The notes: a model not told the origin generated them from the sequence alone. Counted from the stretch's first letter, positions 17,909 through 26,108 are shown. The stretch is 64,000 nucleotides of DNA from Algoriphagus limi (GCF_024919275.1 NZ_JANWGH010000001.1:310001-374000), one strand, 5' to 3'. Numbers and translations are program-made.

Positions 17909-20323
17909 ATGGCAATAGTAGAGAAAAGCGCGAAGAAAGTACAGGACTCCCAAGCTGATCGAGAAGCAGTATTGAATGATTTCCGAATTGCCCTATTGAG
18001 TAGGCATGCTTCCTTGATGGGTAGAAAGGAAGTTTTCATGGGGAAGGCCAAGTTTGGAATTTTTGGAGACGGAAAGGAATTGGCTCAAATCGCCATGGCA
18101 AGAGCCTTTAAGAAAGGTGATTTCCGGTCCGGTTACTACCGAGATCAGACTTTTATGCTTGCTTTAGGTGAATTGACTGTTCAGCAGTACTTCGCTCAAC
18201 TTTATGCGCATACTAATGTGGAAGCCGAGCCTGCAAGTGCAGGTCGCTTGATGAATGGGCACTTTGCAACCCGTTCGCTAAATGAAGATGGTTCCTGGAA
18301 ATCTTTGACAGATCGCTATAATTCTGCTGCTGATATTTCTCCGACAGCAGCTCAAATGCCGAAGCTTCTCGGACTTGCCTTTGCTTCTAAGCTCTACAGA
18401 CAAAATAAGGATCTCAAGAAGTTTAAAGACTTTTCAATCAATGGAAATGAAGTTGCCTGGGGCACAATAGGAAATGCCTCAACTTCAGAGGGGATGTTTT
18501 TTGAATCCATCAATGCAGCAGGAGTACTACAGGTTCCAATGGTCACTGCCATTTGGGATGATGGTTTTGGTATATCTGTGCCACAAGAATTCCACACTAC
18601 AAAAGGGAGTATTTCAGAGGTTTTAGCTGGGTTTCAGCGAACTGAAGAAAAACCCGGTTTTGAAATCATTAAAGTGAAAGGCTGGGATTATGAAGGCCTT
18701 TTCAATGCATTTGCGAAAGCTGGTGAGATTGCCAGAAAAGAACATGTTCCAGTTTTAATCCATGTGGAGGAGATGACTCAGCCACAGGGTCACAGTACTT
18801 CCGGTTCGCACGAACGATACAAATCTAAGGAGCGTCTGGATTGGGAGAAAGAATGGGATTGTATTAAAAAATTCAGAGAATATATCCTTTCTAGAGATTT
18901 GGCTTCAGCTGATGAACTGGATAGAATAGATGCGGAAGCGAAAGCTCAGGTCAAAAAAGAAAAAGAAGCTGCCTGGTCTGCATTCATGGGTGAAATCAAA
19001 GAGGAATTGTCAGAGGCAGTTGCTTTGATCCGTGAAGCAGCTAAGGATAGCAATCGAAAAGTAGTTTTGGACCAATTGGCTCAGGACCTTTCAAAAACCA
19101 TCAATCCAATTCGGAAGGATGTGATTTCTACCGTACGAAAGGCTTTGTTCAATTTACGATTTGATCAGAGTGAAGGAAAAACAAAGCTTCACAACTGGTA
19201 CGAGCAGCAGCAGGAAAAGAACTTGGAGCGCTACAGTAGTCACTTGTATTCTGAGTCTGCTTGGTCAGCTCTTCAGGTACAGGAAGTTTCTCCGGTTTAT
19301 TCAGAAAATACAGCACTTGTCGATGGAAGAGAGGTTTTACAAGCTTTCTTCGATTACAAATTAGGGCAAGATCCACGATTCTTTGCTTTCGGTGAGGATG
19401 TTGGAAAAATTGGAGATGTAAATCAGGCTTTCGCCGGTTTGCAGGCAAAATATGGTGAGCTTAGAGTGTCAGATACCAGTATTCGTGAATGTACTATAAT
19501 TGGTCAGGGTATTGGTACTGCTTTGCGAGGCTTACGTCCGATTGCCGAAATTCAATACTTGGATTATTTGCTTTATGGTCTTCAGATGCTTTCTGATGAC
19601 TTAGCTTCTTTACAATATCGTACTAAAGGTGGTCAGAAAGCCCCATTAATCGTTCGTACTCGAGGCCATCGATTGGAAGGAGTATGGCATGCCGGTTCTC
19701 CAATGGGAATGATTCTTTCAACGCTTCGTGGGATGCTTGTTTGCGTTCCTCGCGATATGACCCAAGCCGCAGGAATGTATAACACTTTACTTCAATCTGA
19801 TGATCCTGCAATTGTGATAGAATGTCTAAATGGATACCGGTTGAAGGAGAGACTTCCTGAAAATATGGGAGAATACACCGTGCCGATGGGTAAGCCTGAA
19901 GTTCTTCGCGAAGGAAAAGATGTGACTGTGGTAACCTATGGTTCTATGTGTAGAATTGTGATGGAGGCTGCAGAAGAACTTTCTTCTATGGGTATTGAAT
20001 TGGAGGTGATCGATGTTCAGACTTTGATTCCATTTGATCGATTTGGTGTGATCGGAGAGTCTGTGAAGAAGACCAATCGGGTACTTTTTGCTGATGAGGA
20101 TGTTCCTGGAGGAGCATCTGCTTATATGCTACAGCAATCGATAGAAGGTCAGCAACTGTTTAAATTCTTGGATTCCGAACCTCAAACTTTAGCAGCAAAA
20201 GCGCATAGACCGGCTTATTCTTCAGATGGTGATTATTTCTCCAAGCCAAGTGCGGATGATGTTGTTGAAAAAGTTTACAACTTGATGCATGAGGTAAATC
20301 CGAAGAAATTCCCAAGACTTTAA
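17909..20323 (+). CDS. 2-oxoacid dehydrogenase E1, fused alpha and beta subunits
   Basis: An 804-residue TPP-dependent E1 enzyme. Residues 1 to about 440 are the alpha part (GYYRDQTFMLALG; cofactor region GNASTSEGMFFESINAAG ending in IWDDGFGIS). Residues about 470-800 are the beta part (FGEDVGKIGDVNQAF; RTRGHRLEGVWHAGSPMG; VVTYGSMCRIVMEAAEEL). It decarboxylates a 2-oxoacid and acylates the lipoyl arm of an E2. Branched-chain 2-oxoacids are the likely substrate, since this fused type in Bacteroidota is usually annotated so and Lrp-like sites lie upstream, but pyruvate cannot be excluded. No E2 or E3 gene is nearby. Confidence 0.92.
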   Translation: MAIVEKSAKKVQDSQADREAVLNDFRIALLSRHASLMGRKEVFMGKAKFGIFGDGKELAQIAMARAFKKGDFRSGYYRDQTFMLALGELTVQQYFAQLYAHTNVEAEPASAGRLMNGHFATRSLNEDGSWKSLTDRYNSAADISPTAAQMPKLLGLAFASKLYRQNKDLKKFKDFSINGNEVAWGTIGNASTSEGMFFESINAAGVLQVPMVTAIWDDGFGISVPQEFHTTKGSISEVLAGFQRTEEKPGFEIIKVKGWDYEGLFNAFAKAGEIARKEHVPVLIHVEEMTQPQGHSTSGSHERYKSKERLDWEKEWDCIKKFREYILSRDLASADELDRIDAEAKAQVKKEKEAAWSAFMGEIKEELSEAVALIREAAKDSNRKVVLDQLAQDLSKTINPIRKDVISTVRKALFNLRFDQSEGKTKLHNWYEQQQEKNLERYSSHLYSESAWSALQVQEVSPVYSENTALVDGREVLQAFFDYKLGQDPRFFAFGEDVGKIGDVNQAFAGLQAKYGELRVSDTSIRECTIIGQGIGTALRGLRPIAEIQYLDYLLYGLQMLSDDLASLQYRTKGGQKAPLIVRTRGHRLEGVWHAGSPMGMILSTLRGMLVCVPRDMTQAAGMYNTLLQSDDPAIVIECLNGYRLKERLPENMGEYTVPMGKPEVLREGKDVTVVTYGSMCRIVMEAAEELSSMGIELEVIDVQTLIPFDRFGVIGESVKKTNRVLFADEDVPGGASAYMLQQSIEGQQLFKFLDSEPQTLAAKAHRPAYSSDGDYFSKPSADDVVEKVYNLMHEVNPKKFPRL

Positions 20324-20333
20324 TAAAAAGAAT

Positions 20334-20453
20334 AAGGAGACTTTCTTATTAATGACTTATGTCAGCTTGAGCGAAGTAGAAACATTTCTAAATCAATTAG
20401 AAAAGAATTTGACTTCGCTCAGTCTGATACAACTATTTTAAGACAGTCTCCTT
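20334..20453. terminator. Long terminator hairpin carrying a REP-like inverted repeat in its loop
   Basis: The outer stem is AAGGAGACTTTCTTA (20334-20348) with TAAGACAGTCTCCTT (20439-20453), 14 of 15 paired, followed by T's. Inside the loop lies a second inverted repeat: GTCAGCTTGAGCGAAGT (20361-20377) against ACTTCGCTCAGTCTGATAC (20412-20430), closing on TTTCTAA/TTAGAAA. The inner words resemble the GTCAG-CTGAGCGAAGTCGAA intergenic repeats common in Bacteroidota genomes. The element sits between convergent genes. Confidence 0.75.
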
Positions 20454-20455
20454 TT

Positions 20456-21133
20456 TTATGGTGTGTTTCTAGTGATTTGTCTAAGTGTTACAGCGTCACT
20501 GGAAACTTCATTGCTTCGATTTAATTGCCTGTCCTGAATTTGGATGTCAATTCTGATGGTGTCATTTCTGAAAATGGACTCCCAACCTGAAGACAACATA
20601 GCATATTTGATATTTCCCTCTACTGCCTGACCTTCATCGCTGTTTAAAATTCTCGGAAAGCGGCCATTGAAGGTGGTGTAAAAAGGAGGATCTTCCCATC
20701 GGAATTCAGTAAACTGACCATTTCTTTTGATGAAGAATTTTACAAAAATATTGTACTGATTGGGGTTCTGCTTTACCCAAATCGTGTCTTTTACCACCTG
20801 ATTGTTGATAATTGGATCAATCACCCAGTCGATAGGATTGTAGTTAGGGGCTTCTGGCGGGCGAGTGGAATAAGTGATTAAATTTCCTGCAACATTTCGC
20901 TGATATTCCAGTGCATTAAAGGGCGGATTAATATCCGTAGAAGAAAGTCCCAAATCTCCCTCGGCGTCCTGAAAGTCAATCCCAATAATCAAAGAGTCTG
21001 GACCCGAAGTGGGAACGTACTCCAAAGATTCAAATGTTATTGACGGAGTGGATGGGAAATTTTCAGGTGGGTTGACACAGCTACTTACCAAAAGAATGGA
21101 AAAGAATATACCTGAAAGTCTGTTGAAACGCAT
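20456..21133 (-). CDS. Hypothetical lipoprotein
   Basis: A 225-residue lipoprotein: the signal LSGIFFSILLVSSCVNPPE places the lipidated Cys near residue 19. The mature part has IGIDFQDAEGDLGLSSTD, an acidic pattern common in Bacteroidota surface lipoproteins with an Ig-like fold, and ends in RQITRNTP. No family with known function is recognised. Its stop lies three bases beyond the outer arm of the long terminator hairpin. It is divergent from the LuxE-like gene across 62 bases. Confidence 0.7.
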   Translation of the reverse strand: MRFNRLSGIFFSILLVSSCVNPPENFPSTPSITFESLEYVPTSGPDSLIIGIDFQDAEGDLGLSSTDINPPFNALEYQRNVAGNLITYSTRPPEAPNYNPIDWVIDPIINNQVVKDTIWVKQNPNQYNIFVKFFIKRNGQFTEFRWEDPPFYTTFNGRFPRILNSDEGQAVEGNIKYAMLSSGWESIFRNDTIRIDIQIQDRQLNRSNEVSSDAVTLRQITRNTP

Positions 21134-21195
21134 GTGGCGAATTAATTTAGTAGCGGAATAGTTTTCCTATCCGATTTGATGCAAATTATAAAACG

Positions 21196-22191
21196 ATGCA
21201 GGATTTTAAAAGTTTTTCGGAAAAGCTAACAGATTTGAAGGAATCTGATTTTGAAAAATTGGCTTTGGAACTTTTTCACTTTCAGGCCAAGGCGAATCCT
21301 GTTTATAAGAGCTATTTGGAAGCACGTCAAATTCAGCCTGAAAAAATCACATTATTATCTGATATTCCATTTATTCCCATTCGTTTTTTTAAAGAGTTTC
21401 CAGTTGTTTGTGCTCCTTTGGAAAGCTTTGAAGGGGAGTTTACCAGTTCGGGAACAACCGGCATGATAAGCAGTCGACATTATTTCTGGTCAAAGGATTG
21501 GTATTTAAAGCATGCATTACAATTATTCGAAAAGGAATATGGCGCTATAAAAAACTTCCATGTGCTAGCTCTTTTGCCAGCTTATTTGGAGCGGCAAGGA
21601 AGTAGCTTAGTGGCTATGGCTGATCATTTCATTCAGCAATCAGAATCTCCTCATTCAGGATTTTATTTATACAATCAGGATGAGCTTCTCAAAAAGCTTG
21701 ATGAGTTGAGGGGAGATAGAAAACAGGTTCTTTTGCTTGGTGTAACATTCGCATTGCTTGATTTGGCTGAGTCTGGTAAGAGCTTTTCACCAATGAAAAA
21801 TCTTCTTGTTATGGAAACGGGAGGAATGAAGGGGAGAAGAAAGGAAATGATCCGGGAGGAGGTTCATGATATTTTAAAATCTTTTTTCCAGGTCTCAACT
21901 ATCCATTCTGAATATGGAATGACTGAATTGATGTCTCAAGCATATTCCAAAGGTCAAGGGATTTATACGCTTCCTTCTTGTATGCGCGTTATGATTCGGG
22001 ATATCAATGATCCTTTCAGCTGGTCAACTCGATCACAAGGTGGAATTAATGTAATTGATTTAGCAAATTTTCATTCTTGCGCATTTATTGAGACGCAGGA
22101 TTTGGGAAGGATTAATGAAAAAGGAGAGTTGGAAGTCTTGGGTCGAATAGATAATTCTGAAATCCGCGGGTGTAATTTATTGGTGCAGTAA
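21196..22191 (+). CDS. LuxE/acyl-protein synthetase-like protein
   Basis: A 331-residue member of the LuxE-like, ANL-related family that activates a carboxylic acid as an acyl-AMP. SSGTTGMISSRHYFWSKD (about 88-105) is the phosphate-binding loop; METGGMKGRRKEMIREE and SEYGMTELMSQAYS (about 235) follow the acyl-adenylate motifs. DLGRINEKGELEVLGRIDNSEIRGC holds the late Asp motif. It is shorter than full ANL ligases and lacks the mobile C-terminal domain. The natural acid is unknown. It is followed by a 39-residue lipoprotein gene. Confidence 0.82.
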   Translation: MQDFKSFSEKLTDLKESDFEKLALELFHFQAKANPVYKSYLEARQIQPEKITLLSDIPFIPIRFFKEFPVVCAPLESFEGEFTSSGTTGMISSRHYFWSKDWYLKHALQLFEKEYGAIKNFHVLALLPAYLERQGSSLVAMADHFIQQSESPHSGFYLYNQDELLKKLDELRGDRKQVLLLGVTFALLDLAESGKSFSPMKNLLVMETGGMKGRRKEMIREEVHDILKSFFQVSTIHSEYGMTELMSQAYSKGQGIYTLPSCMRVMIRDINDPFSWSTRSQGGINVIDLANFHSCAFIETQDLGRINEKGELEVLGRIDNSEIRGCNLLVQ

Positions 22192-22242
22192 TTGTTAGAA
22201 TACAATTAATTAGACATATTTGATTTTAAAACTATAGAATAC

Positions 22243-22362
22243 ATGAAAAAATTAGCCACGATTGCCTTGTTGATTGGAGTTCTTGCATTGGGAGCTTGCG
22301 CTTCCAGTAAGCCATGTCCAGCATACGCAAAAGGAGACACCGTTGAGAGATCAAATGGATAA
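22243..22362 (+). CDS. Small lipoprotein, 39 residues
   Basis: The ORF reads a 16-residue hydrophobic leader and lipobox LGAC (MKKLATIALLIGVLALGAC), then 20 residues with a second Cys (SSKPCPAYAKGD). This is a textbook lipoprotein signal and an improbable chance event. It lies 51 bases after the LuxE-like gene and ends at the head of a terminator hairpin. Small lipoproteins of this size are common in Bacteroidota; function is unknown. Confidence 0.72.
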   Translation: MKKLATIALLIGVLALGACASSKPCPAYAKGDTVERSNG

Positions 22363-22366
22363 AAAA

Positions 22367-22390
22367 ATGCTGACTTTTAGTAGTCAGCAT
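22367..22390. terminator. Bidirectional terminator overlapping a stop codon
   Basis: ATGCTGACT (22367-22375) pairs perfectly with AGTCAGCAT (22382-22390) around a six-base loop with A- and T-runs outside. The last codons and stop (22377-22379) of the minus-strand response-regulator gene lie inside the hairpin. Confidence 0.85.
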
Positions 22391-23534
22391 ATTTTTTAAT
22401 GTCATTCAGACTGATAGGTTCTTCACCGAGTATCACTAGTCTTTCCACTACATTTCGTAATTCTCGAATATTTCCTGTCCAAGGATATTCTTGGAGTTTT
22501 TTGAGTGCTTCGGAACTGATGTTTCGTTTGGCTTCCCCGCTTTCCTGTGCAATATCCTGAAGGAATTTTTCCACCAAAAGAGGAATATCGTCGATCCGAT
22601 CTTTCAAGGCTGGAACTTGGATGACAATCACACTCAATCGGTGATAAAGGTCTTCCCGGAAATTCCCTTCTTCGATTTCTTTTTTCAAATCCTTGTTGGT
22701 AGCTGCCAGTACGCGCACATCAACTTTTATGTCTTTATCGCTTCCGACGCGATTAATCAGGTTTTCCTGCAAAGCCCGAAGAACTTTGGATTGAGCTGAA
22801 AGCGACATATCCCCAATCTCATCCAGGAAAAGTGTTCCTCCTTGTGCCTGTTCAAATTTCCCGGCTCTTTGTTTATGAGCTGAGGTGAAAGCCCCTTTTT
22901 CATGTCCAAAGAGTTCTGATTCGATCAATTCGGATGGAATTGCTGCACAATTGACTGCGACAAAAGGCTGAGTGGCACGATTACTCTTTTGATGAATCCA
23001 ATGAGCTACCAATTCCTTTCCTGTTCCATTAGGACCTGTAATCAAGACCCGGGCTTCTGTTGGAGCTACTTTTTCAATGGTTTCTTTGACCTGGATGATT
23101 GCTTTAGATTCACCCACCATGTCAAATTTCTTGGAGAGTTTTTTCTTTAAAACCTTGGTTTCTGTTACGAGATTCTTTTTCTCCAGTGCATTCCTAACAG
23201 TCAATAAAAGCCTGTTAAGATCCGGCGGTTTTGGAATGAAATCGAAGGCACCTTTTTTAGTAGCTTCAACTGCAGTTTCAATGCTTCCATGAGCCGAAAT
23301 CATGATAAACTGGGGAGATTTTCCTAGTTCTTTAGCATGAGTAAGAACTTCGATGCCATCCATTTTGGGCATTTTGACATCACAAAGGACTAGATCAAAA
23401 TCCTCATTCTTAATTTTTTCGAGTCCGGCTTCACCATCGCTGGCTTCCGATACCTCAAAATTTTCATATTCTAGAATTTCCCGAAGAGTGGCTCTGATGA
23501 CTTTCTCGTCATCAATGATCAAGATTTTTGACAT
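22377..23534 (-). CDS. Sigma-54-type response regulator without a DNA-binding domain
   Basis: A 385-residue protein: receiver domain 1-120 (KILIIDDEKV, phospho-Asp in VLCDVKMPKMDG) and AAA+ activator domain about 140-370 (Walker A GPNGTGKE, DEIGD Walker B region, VLAATNKDL, WTGNIRELRNVVERL). The sigma-54 contact loop reads GAFTSA instead of GAFTGA. The protein stops right after the AAA+ lid at KKYADY and has no Fis-type helix-turn-helix, so it cannot bind DNA by the usual domain. The ATG at 23534 is chosen because MSKILIIDDEKV is the normal receiver start; a longer frame would run into rnpB. It lies 22 bases after rnpB. Confidence 0.92.
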   Translation of the reverse strand: MSKILIIDDEKVIRATLREILEYENFEVSEASDGEAGLEKIKNEDFDLVLCDVKMPKMDGIEVLTHAKELGKSPQFIMISAHGSIETAVEATKKGAFDFIPKPPDLNRLLLTVRNALEKKNLVTETKVLKKKLSKKFDMVGESKAIIQVKETIEKVAPTEARVLITGPNGTGKELVAHWIHQKSNRATQPFVAVNCAAIPSELIESELFGHEKGAFTSAHKQRAGKFEQAQGGTLFLDEIGDMSLSAQSKVLRALQENLINRVGSDKDIKVDVRVLAATNKDLKKEIEEGNFREDLYHRLSVIVIQVPALKDRIDDIPLLVEKFLQDIAQESGEAKRNISSEALKKLQEYPWTGNIRELRNVVERLVILGEEPISLNDIKKYADY

Positions 23535-23810
23535 AAAGACTAAGATAGAAAGAAATGTGCAAGTCTGTAAGCCGGGTTCTGTCATCTTCATCCCAAATGG
23601 GAGAGATGGTCTGTCATTTATCTAGCCCTGACTTCACAGTCAAGGTCTATCGATCTACCCACCCCGGAATTCTGCCGAAACAGAAATCGAACGAGCAGCT
23701 CTTTGCCCGAGGCCTATTTGATCTTTCAACCCATAAGGTTTACCCTGCCCTCAATGTCACCACGGAGGCGGTGGGCTCTTACTCCACCTTTTCACCCTTA
23801 TCCCGATAGC

Positions 23811-23828
23811 TATCGAGACGGTATATTT
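23811..23828. repeat. Hairpin palindrome in rnpB (second site)
   Basis: TCCCGAT-AGCT-ATCGAGA: seven-base arms with one mismatch on the plus strand, which is a G-U pair in the RNA. It belongs to the palindrome family seen in the tRNA locus. Confidence 0.6.
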
Positions 23829-23923
23829 TCTGTGGCACTATCTGTAAACTGATCGTCACCAATCAGTCCCCTTCCCGTTAGGAAGTATGGCGCTCTATGT
23901 TGCCCGGACTTTCCTCCTTTCAA

Positions 23924-23940
23924 TCCCGAAAGAATCGAGA
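23924..23940. repeat. Hairpin palindrome in rnpB (near P3)
   Basis: TCCCGA-AAGAA-TCGAGA: six-base arms, again with one position that pairs G-U in the transcript. The flanking CTTTC and GAAAG pair outside it, so the palindrome extends an existing stem. Confidence 0.55.
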
Positions 23941-23966
23941 AAGAACGGCGACAGACCGACTTGCAC

Positions 23967-24313
23967 AGTGCAAATAACGTGAAATTTTATCATTTGATTC
24001 CTGTTAAAAAACCTTTTCAAAATCATGGGTTTTAGGTGGTATGGCCGTGTTTTTGGATTCTTCAGTTTGGTGATTATTTCTTTTTGAAAAAAAATATAAA
24101 AAAATCAAAGCATCTGAAAACCTTTTGTCTTAAGTGATGTTTCTATTTCCAAAGGCTAAAAATAGCTTTTCTTCATAGTGCTGGGTTGAGCCGCTCCTGA
24201 CAAGGAGCGGTTCTTTTTTTATCCAATGCCAAACGATTCAAAGCTCTTTTGATAATTCTGATCAATAAGCTTTCCTTGAAGAATAATTACCTTTGTAGAA
24301 ATAAAAAAATGAA
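23967..24313 (+). other. 347-base gap; orphan terminator, possible small RNA
   Basis: No coding frame is supported. The stretch lies between rnpB (minus) and DUF3109 (plus), so it is a divergent promoter region. It also contains a strong plus-strand terminator at 24191-24220, which needs a transcript that starts inside the gap. Confidence 0.4.
24191..24220 (+). terminator. Orphan Rho-independent terminator
   Basis: CCGCTCCT-GACA-AGGAGCGG is a perfect 8-bp GC-rich stem followed by TTCTTTTTTT on the plus strand. No plus-strand gene precedes it within the preceding gap. Confidence 0.8.
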
Positions 24314-24880
24314 ATGATTCTAGTAGGGAATGCCGTCTTGTCGGATGATATAAAAGAGAATTTTTTTGTCTGTGATTTGGAAGCTTGTAAGGGGGCTTGC
24401 TGTGTTGAAGGCGATGCCGGTGCTCCTCTTGAAGAAGAAGAAACAAAGATTCTGGAGGAAATTTATCCTAAAGTCAAAGAATACTTATCTCCTGAAGGAA
24501 TTGAGATTATTGAAAAGCAGGGAACTTGGGTGATCGATAAAGATGGGGATAAGGGTACGCCCACAATCGGGGACAATCGGGAATGTGCCTATGCAATCTA
24601 TGATGAACGAGGAATTCTGAAATGCGGAATAGAGCAAGCTTATTTACAAGGTAAAACTGATTTCAAAAAACCTATTTCCTGTCATCTTTATCCCATTCGA
24701 ATTACAAAATATGGTGATTTTGATGCGGTTAACTATGATCGATGGCATATTTGCGATCCTGCCTGTCAATTGGGTCAAAGTCTTCAAGTTCCGCTTTATA
24801 AATTTTTGAAAGATGCGCTGGTTCGTAAATACGGAGAGGACTGGTACGAGGAACTGCTTAGAGAAATCGAAGGAGCTTGA
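24314..24880 (+). CDS. DUF3109-family cysteine-rich protein
   Basis: A 188-residue cytoplasmic protein of the DUF3109 family. Cys residues fall in [11 protein letters not shown] (about 19-29), [21 protein letters not shown] (about 95-115), [10 protein letters not shown] (about 126) and [10 protein letters not shown] (about 150). The pattern resembles the YkgJ/zinc-iron-chelating Cys clusters and suggests metal or Fe-S binding. The reaction is unknown. The ATG at 24314 is preferred; another ATG just upstream is out of frame. Confidence 0.88.
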   Translation: MILVGNAVLSDDIKENFFVCDLEACKGACCVEGDAGAPLEEEETKILEEIYPKVKEYLSPEGIEIIEKQGTWVIDKDGDKGTPTIGDNRECAYAIYDERGILKCGIEQAYLQGKTDFKKPISCHLYPIRITKYGDFDAVNYDRWHICDPACQLGQSLQVPLYKFLKDALVRKYGEDWYEELLREIEGA

Positions 24881-24887
24881 AATAAAA

Positions 24888-24929
24888 AAATCCAATGAAT
24901 TCATTTCTATATAAGAATTCATTGGATTT
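24888..24929. terminator. Bidirectional terminator
   Basis: AAATCCAATGAATTC (24888-24902) pairs perfectly with GAATTCATTGGATTT (24915-24929), a 15-bp stem between convergent DUF3109 and acyltransferase genes. Confidence 0.9.
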
Positions 24930-24962
24930 CTATTTAGAGAGAAAATTCTAATTCTTTCCCTT

Positions 24963-26108
24963 TTAAACCTTGATATAAATCTTCTTTTTATCCATCCAAA
25001 GGCCTATCAACCAAATCAATAACATGTAGGAGATAGCAAAAAGGAAGGAAGCATTTTTAGGGCCAAGCCAACTAGTAAAGGCTTTAGCATAGATAAATCC
25101 TTTGAGTGAAGTGTCTCCAACAGGAATCATGGAGAATATTGAAATCACGATGCCAGAACATACATAAAGAATCAGTGGATTTCTTCCGAATACTTGGAAG
25201 AAGTATGTCCAAGAAACCGAGTTTTTAACCTCAATTAGGAAAACTAAGGCGGCTAAAAGTATCAAATCCCAACCCACTGTTAAGATTACATAAGAGCTAG
25301 TCCAGATTTTCTTATTGATTGGAAAGCCAAGATCCCAAAGATAACTTAATGCTATCATCACGATACCTGAAATAAGCAAAGTCCGTACAGTGGAAAGGTT
25401 ATTTCCTCTTTTTTGGATCATTTTTCCTACAATAAAACCTGCTAATACATTGACTATAGAAGTCAATGTGCTCAGGATTCCTTCTGGATCAAATGGGATT
25501 CCTTCACCCATATACATTCTGTCTTCACCAACAAGAAGTAGATCGAGTTTAATCGCTGCATTACCAGTGAGACCATAAGGATCGCCAGAATCTCCAAAGA
25601 AATACATGATAGGCCAGTAAAGGAGTAAGGCACCTACTGAAAAAATCCAACCAGTTCTAACTCCACCATAATACAAGATTAATGCAGCGAAGAAGTATGA
25701 TAGGGCAATTCGCTGCAATACTCCAAATAATCTTACTTCAGTGATATTGATAAATGTGATGGCGCCTGATTCTGTGTATTCGTAAAAAGGAAAGGCGTTG
25801 AGCAACCACCCAATCACGAAAATTAAAACAGCTCTTTTTCCAACTTTTCTAAAAAAAGCTCCTTTAGACATTTCGGAAAGCTTTTTCATGGAGAAGCTCA
25901 TAGCATTTCCAACCACGAAAAGGAAAGTAGGAAATACTAAGTCGGTAGGAGTGAAGCCATGCCAGTCGGCATGAGCTAGAGGGCCATATAAATTGGACCA
26001 ACTACCAGGAGTGTTTACAATGACCATGAACGCGATGGTCATACCTCGAAGGACGTCCAGGGCTAGGTAGCGTTGCCCAAGTCCCGATCGAATAGGGATT
26101 TCAGTCAT
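24963..26108 (-). CDS. NagX-like/DUF5009 membrane acyltransferase
   Basis: A 381-residue polytopic membrane protein (about ten hydrophobic segments) related to NagX and to heparan-alpha-glucosaminide N-acetyltransferase. Signatures: LALDVLRGMTIAFMVIVNTPG (about 16-36), HADWHGFTPTDLVFPTFLFVVG (about 45-66), and the GRNPLILYV segment late. It is thought to acetylate amino sugars across the inner membrane. A palindrome (26082-26098) of the family seen elsewhere here encodes the IPIRSG residues just before the conserved core; the N-terminus otherwise carries no conserved residues. Confidence 0.88.
   Translation of the reverse strand: MTEIPIRSGLGQRYLALDVLRGMTIAFMVIVNTPGSWSNLYGPLAHADWHGFTPTDLVFPTFLFVVGNAMSFSMKKLSEMSKGAFFRKVGKRAVLIFVIGWLLNAFPFYEYTESGAITFINITEVRLFGVLQRIALSYFFAALILYYGGVRTGWIFSVGALLLYWPIMYFFGDSGDPYGLTGNAAIKLDLLLVGEDRMYMGEGIPFDPEGILSTLTSIVNVLAGFIVGKMIQKRGNNLSTVRTLLISGIVMIALSYLWDLGFPINKKIWTSSYVILTVGWDLILLAALVFLIEVKNSVSWTYFFQVFGRNPLILYVCSGIVISIFSMIPVGDTSLKGFIYAKAFTSWLGPKNASFLFAISYMLLIWLIGLWMDKKKIYIKV
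26082..26098. repeat. In-frame TCCCGA-type palindrome in a coding region
   Basis: TCCCGATCGAATAGGGA: near-palindrome with one arm mismatch, encoding residues 4-9 of the NagX-like protein. Same core as the palindromes at 34.3-35.2 kb and in rnpB. Confidence 0.4.

Larger units (their letters stand above)
23557..23966 (-). ncRNA. rnpB: RNase P RNA, type A
   Basis: The ribozyme that matures tRNA 5' ends. On the minus strand the 5' end reads GTGCAAGTC and the 3' end GACTTGCAC, which pair as helix P1. The universal P4 strand GGAGGAAAGTCCGGGC lies at about residue 50, and the conserved 3' part ACAGAACCCGGCTTA closes the molecule. Length is about 410 nt, normal for type A. Two short palindromes of the TC(C/T)CGA...TCGGGA family lie in apparent hairpin positions (23924-23940 near P3 and 23811-23828 in a mid-molecule arm). 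Ends are placed from the P1 pairing. Confidence 0.95.

Noticed and set aside
23535..23591. N-terminal extension of the response regulator
   Set aside because: The added residues come from the 3' end of rnpB; the receiver domain starts normally at the ATG at 23534.
23555..23809. 84-codon plus-strand ORF
   Set aside because: It is antisense to RNase P RNA and has no protein-like features.
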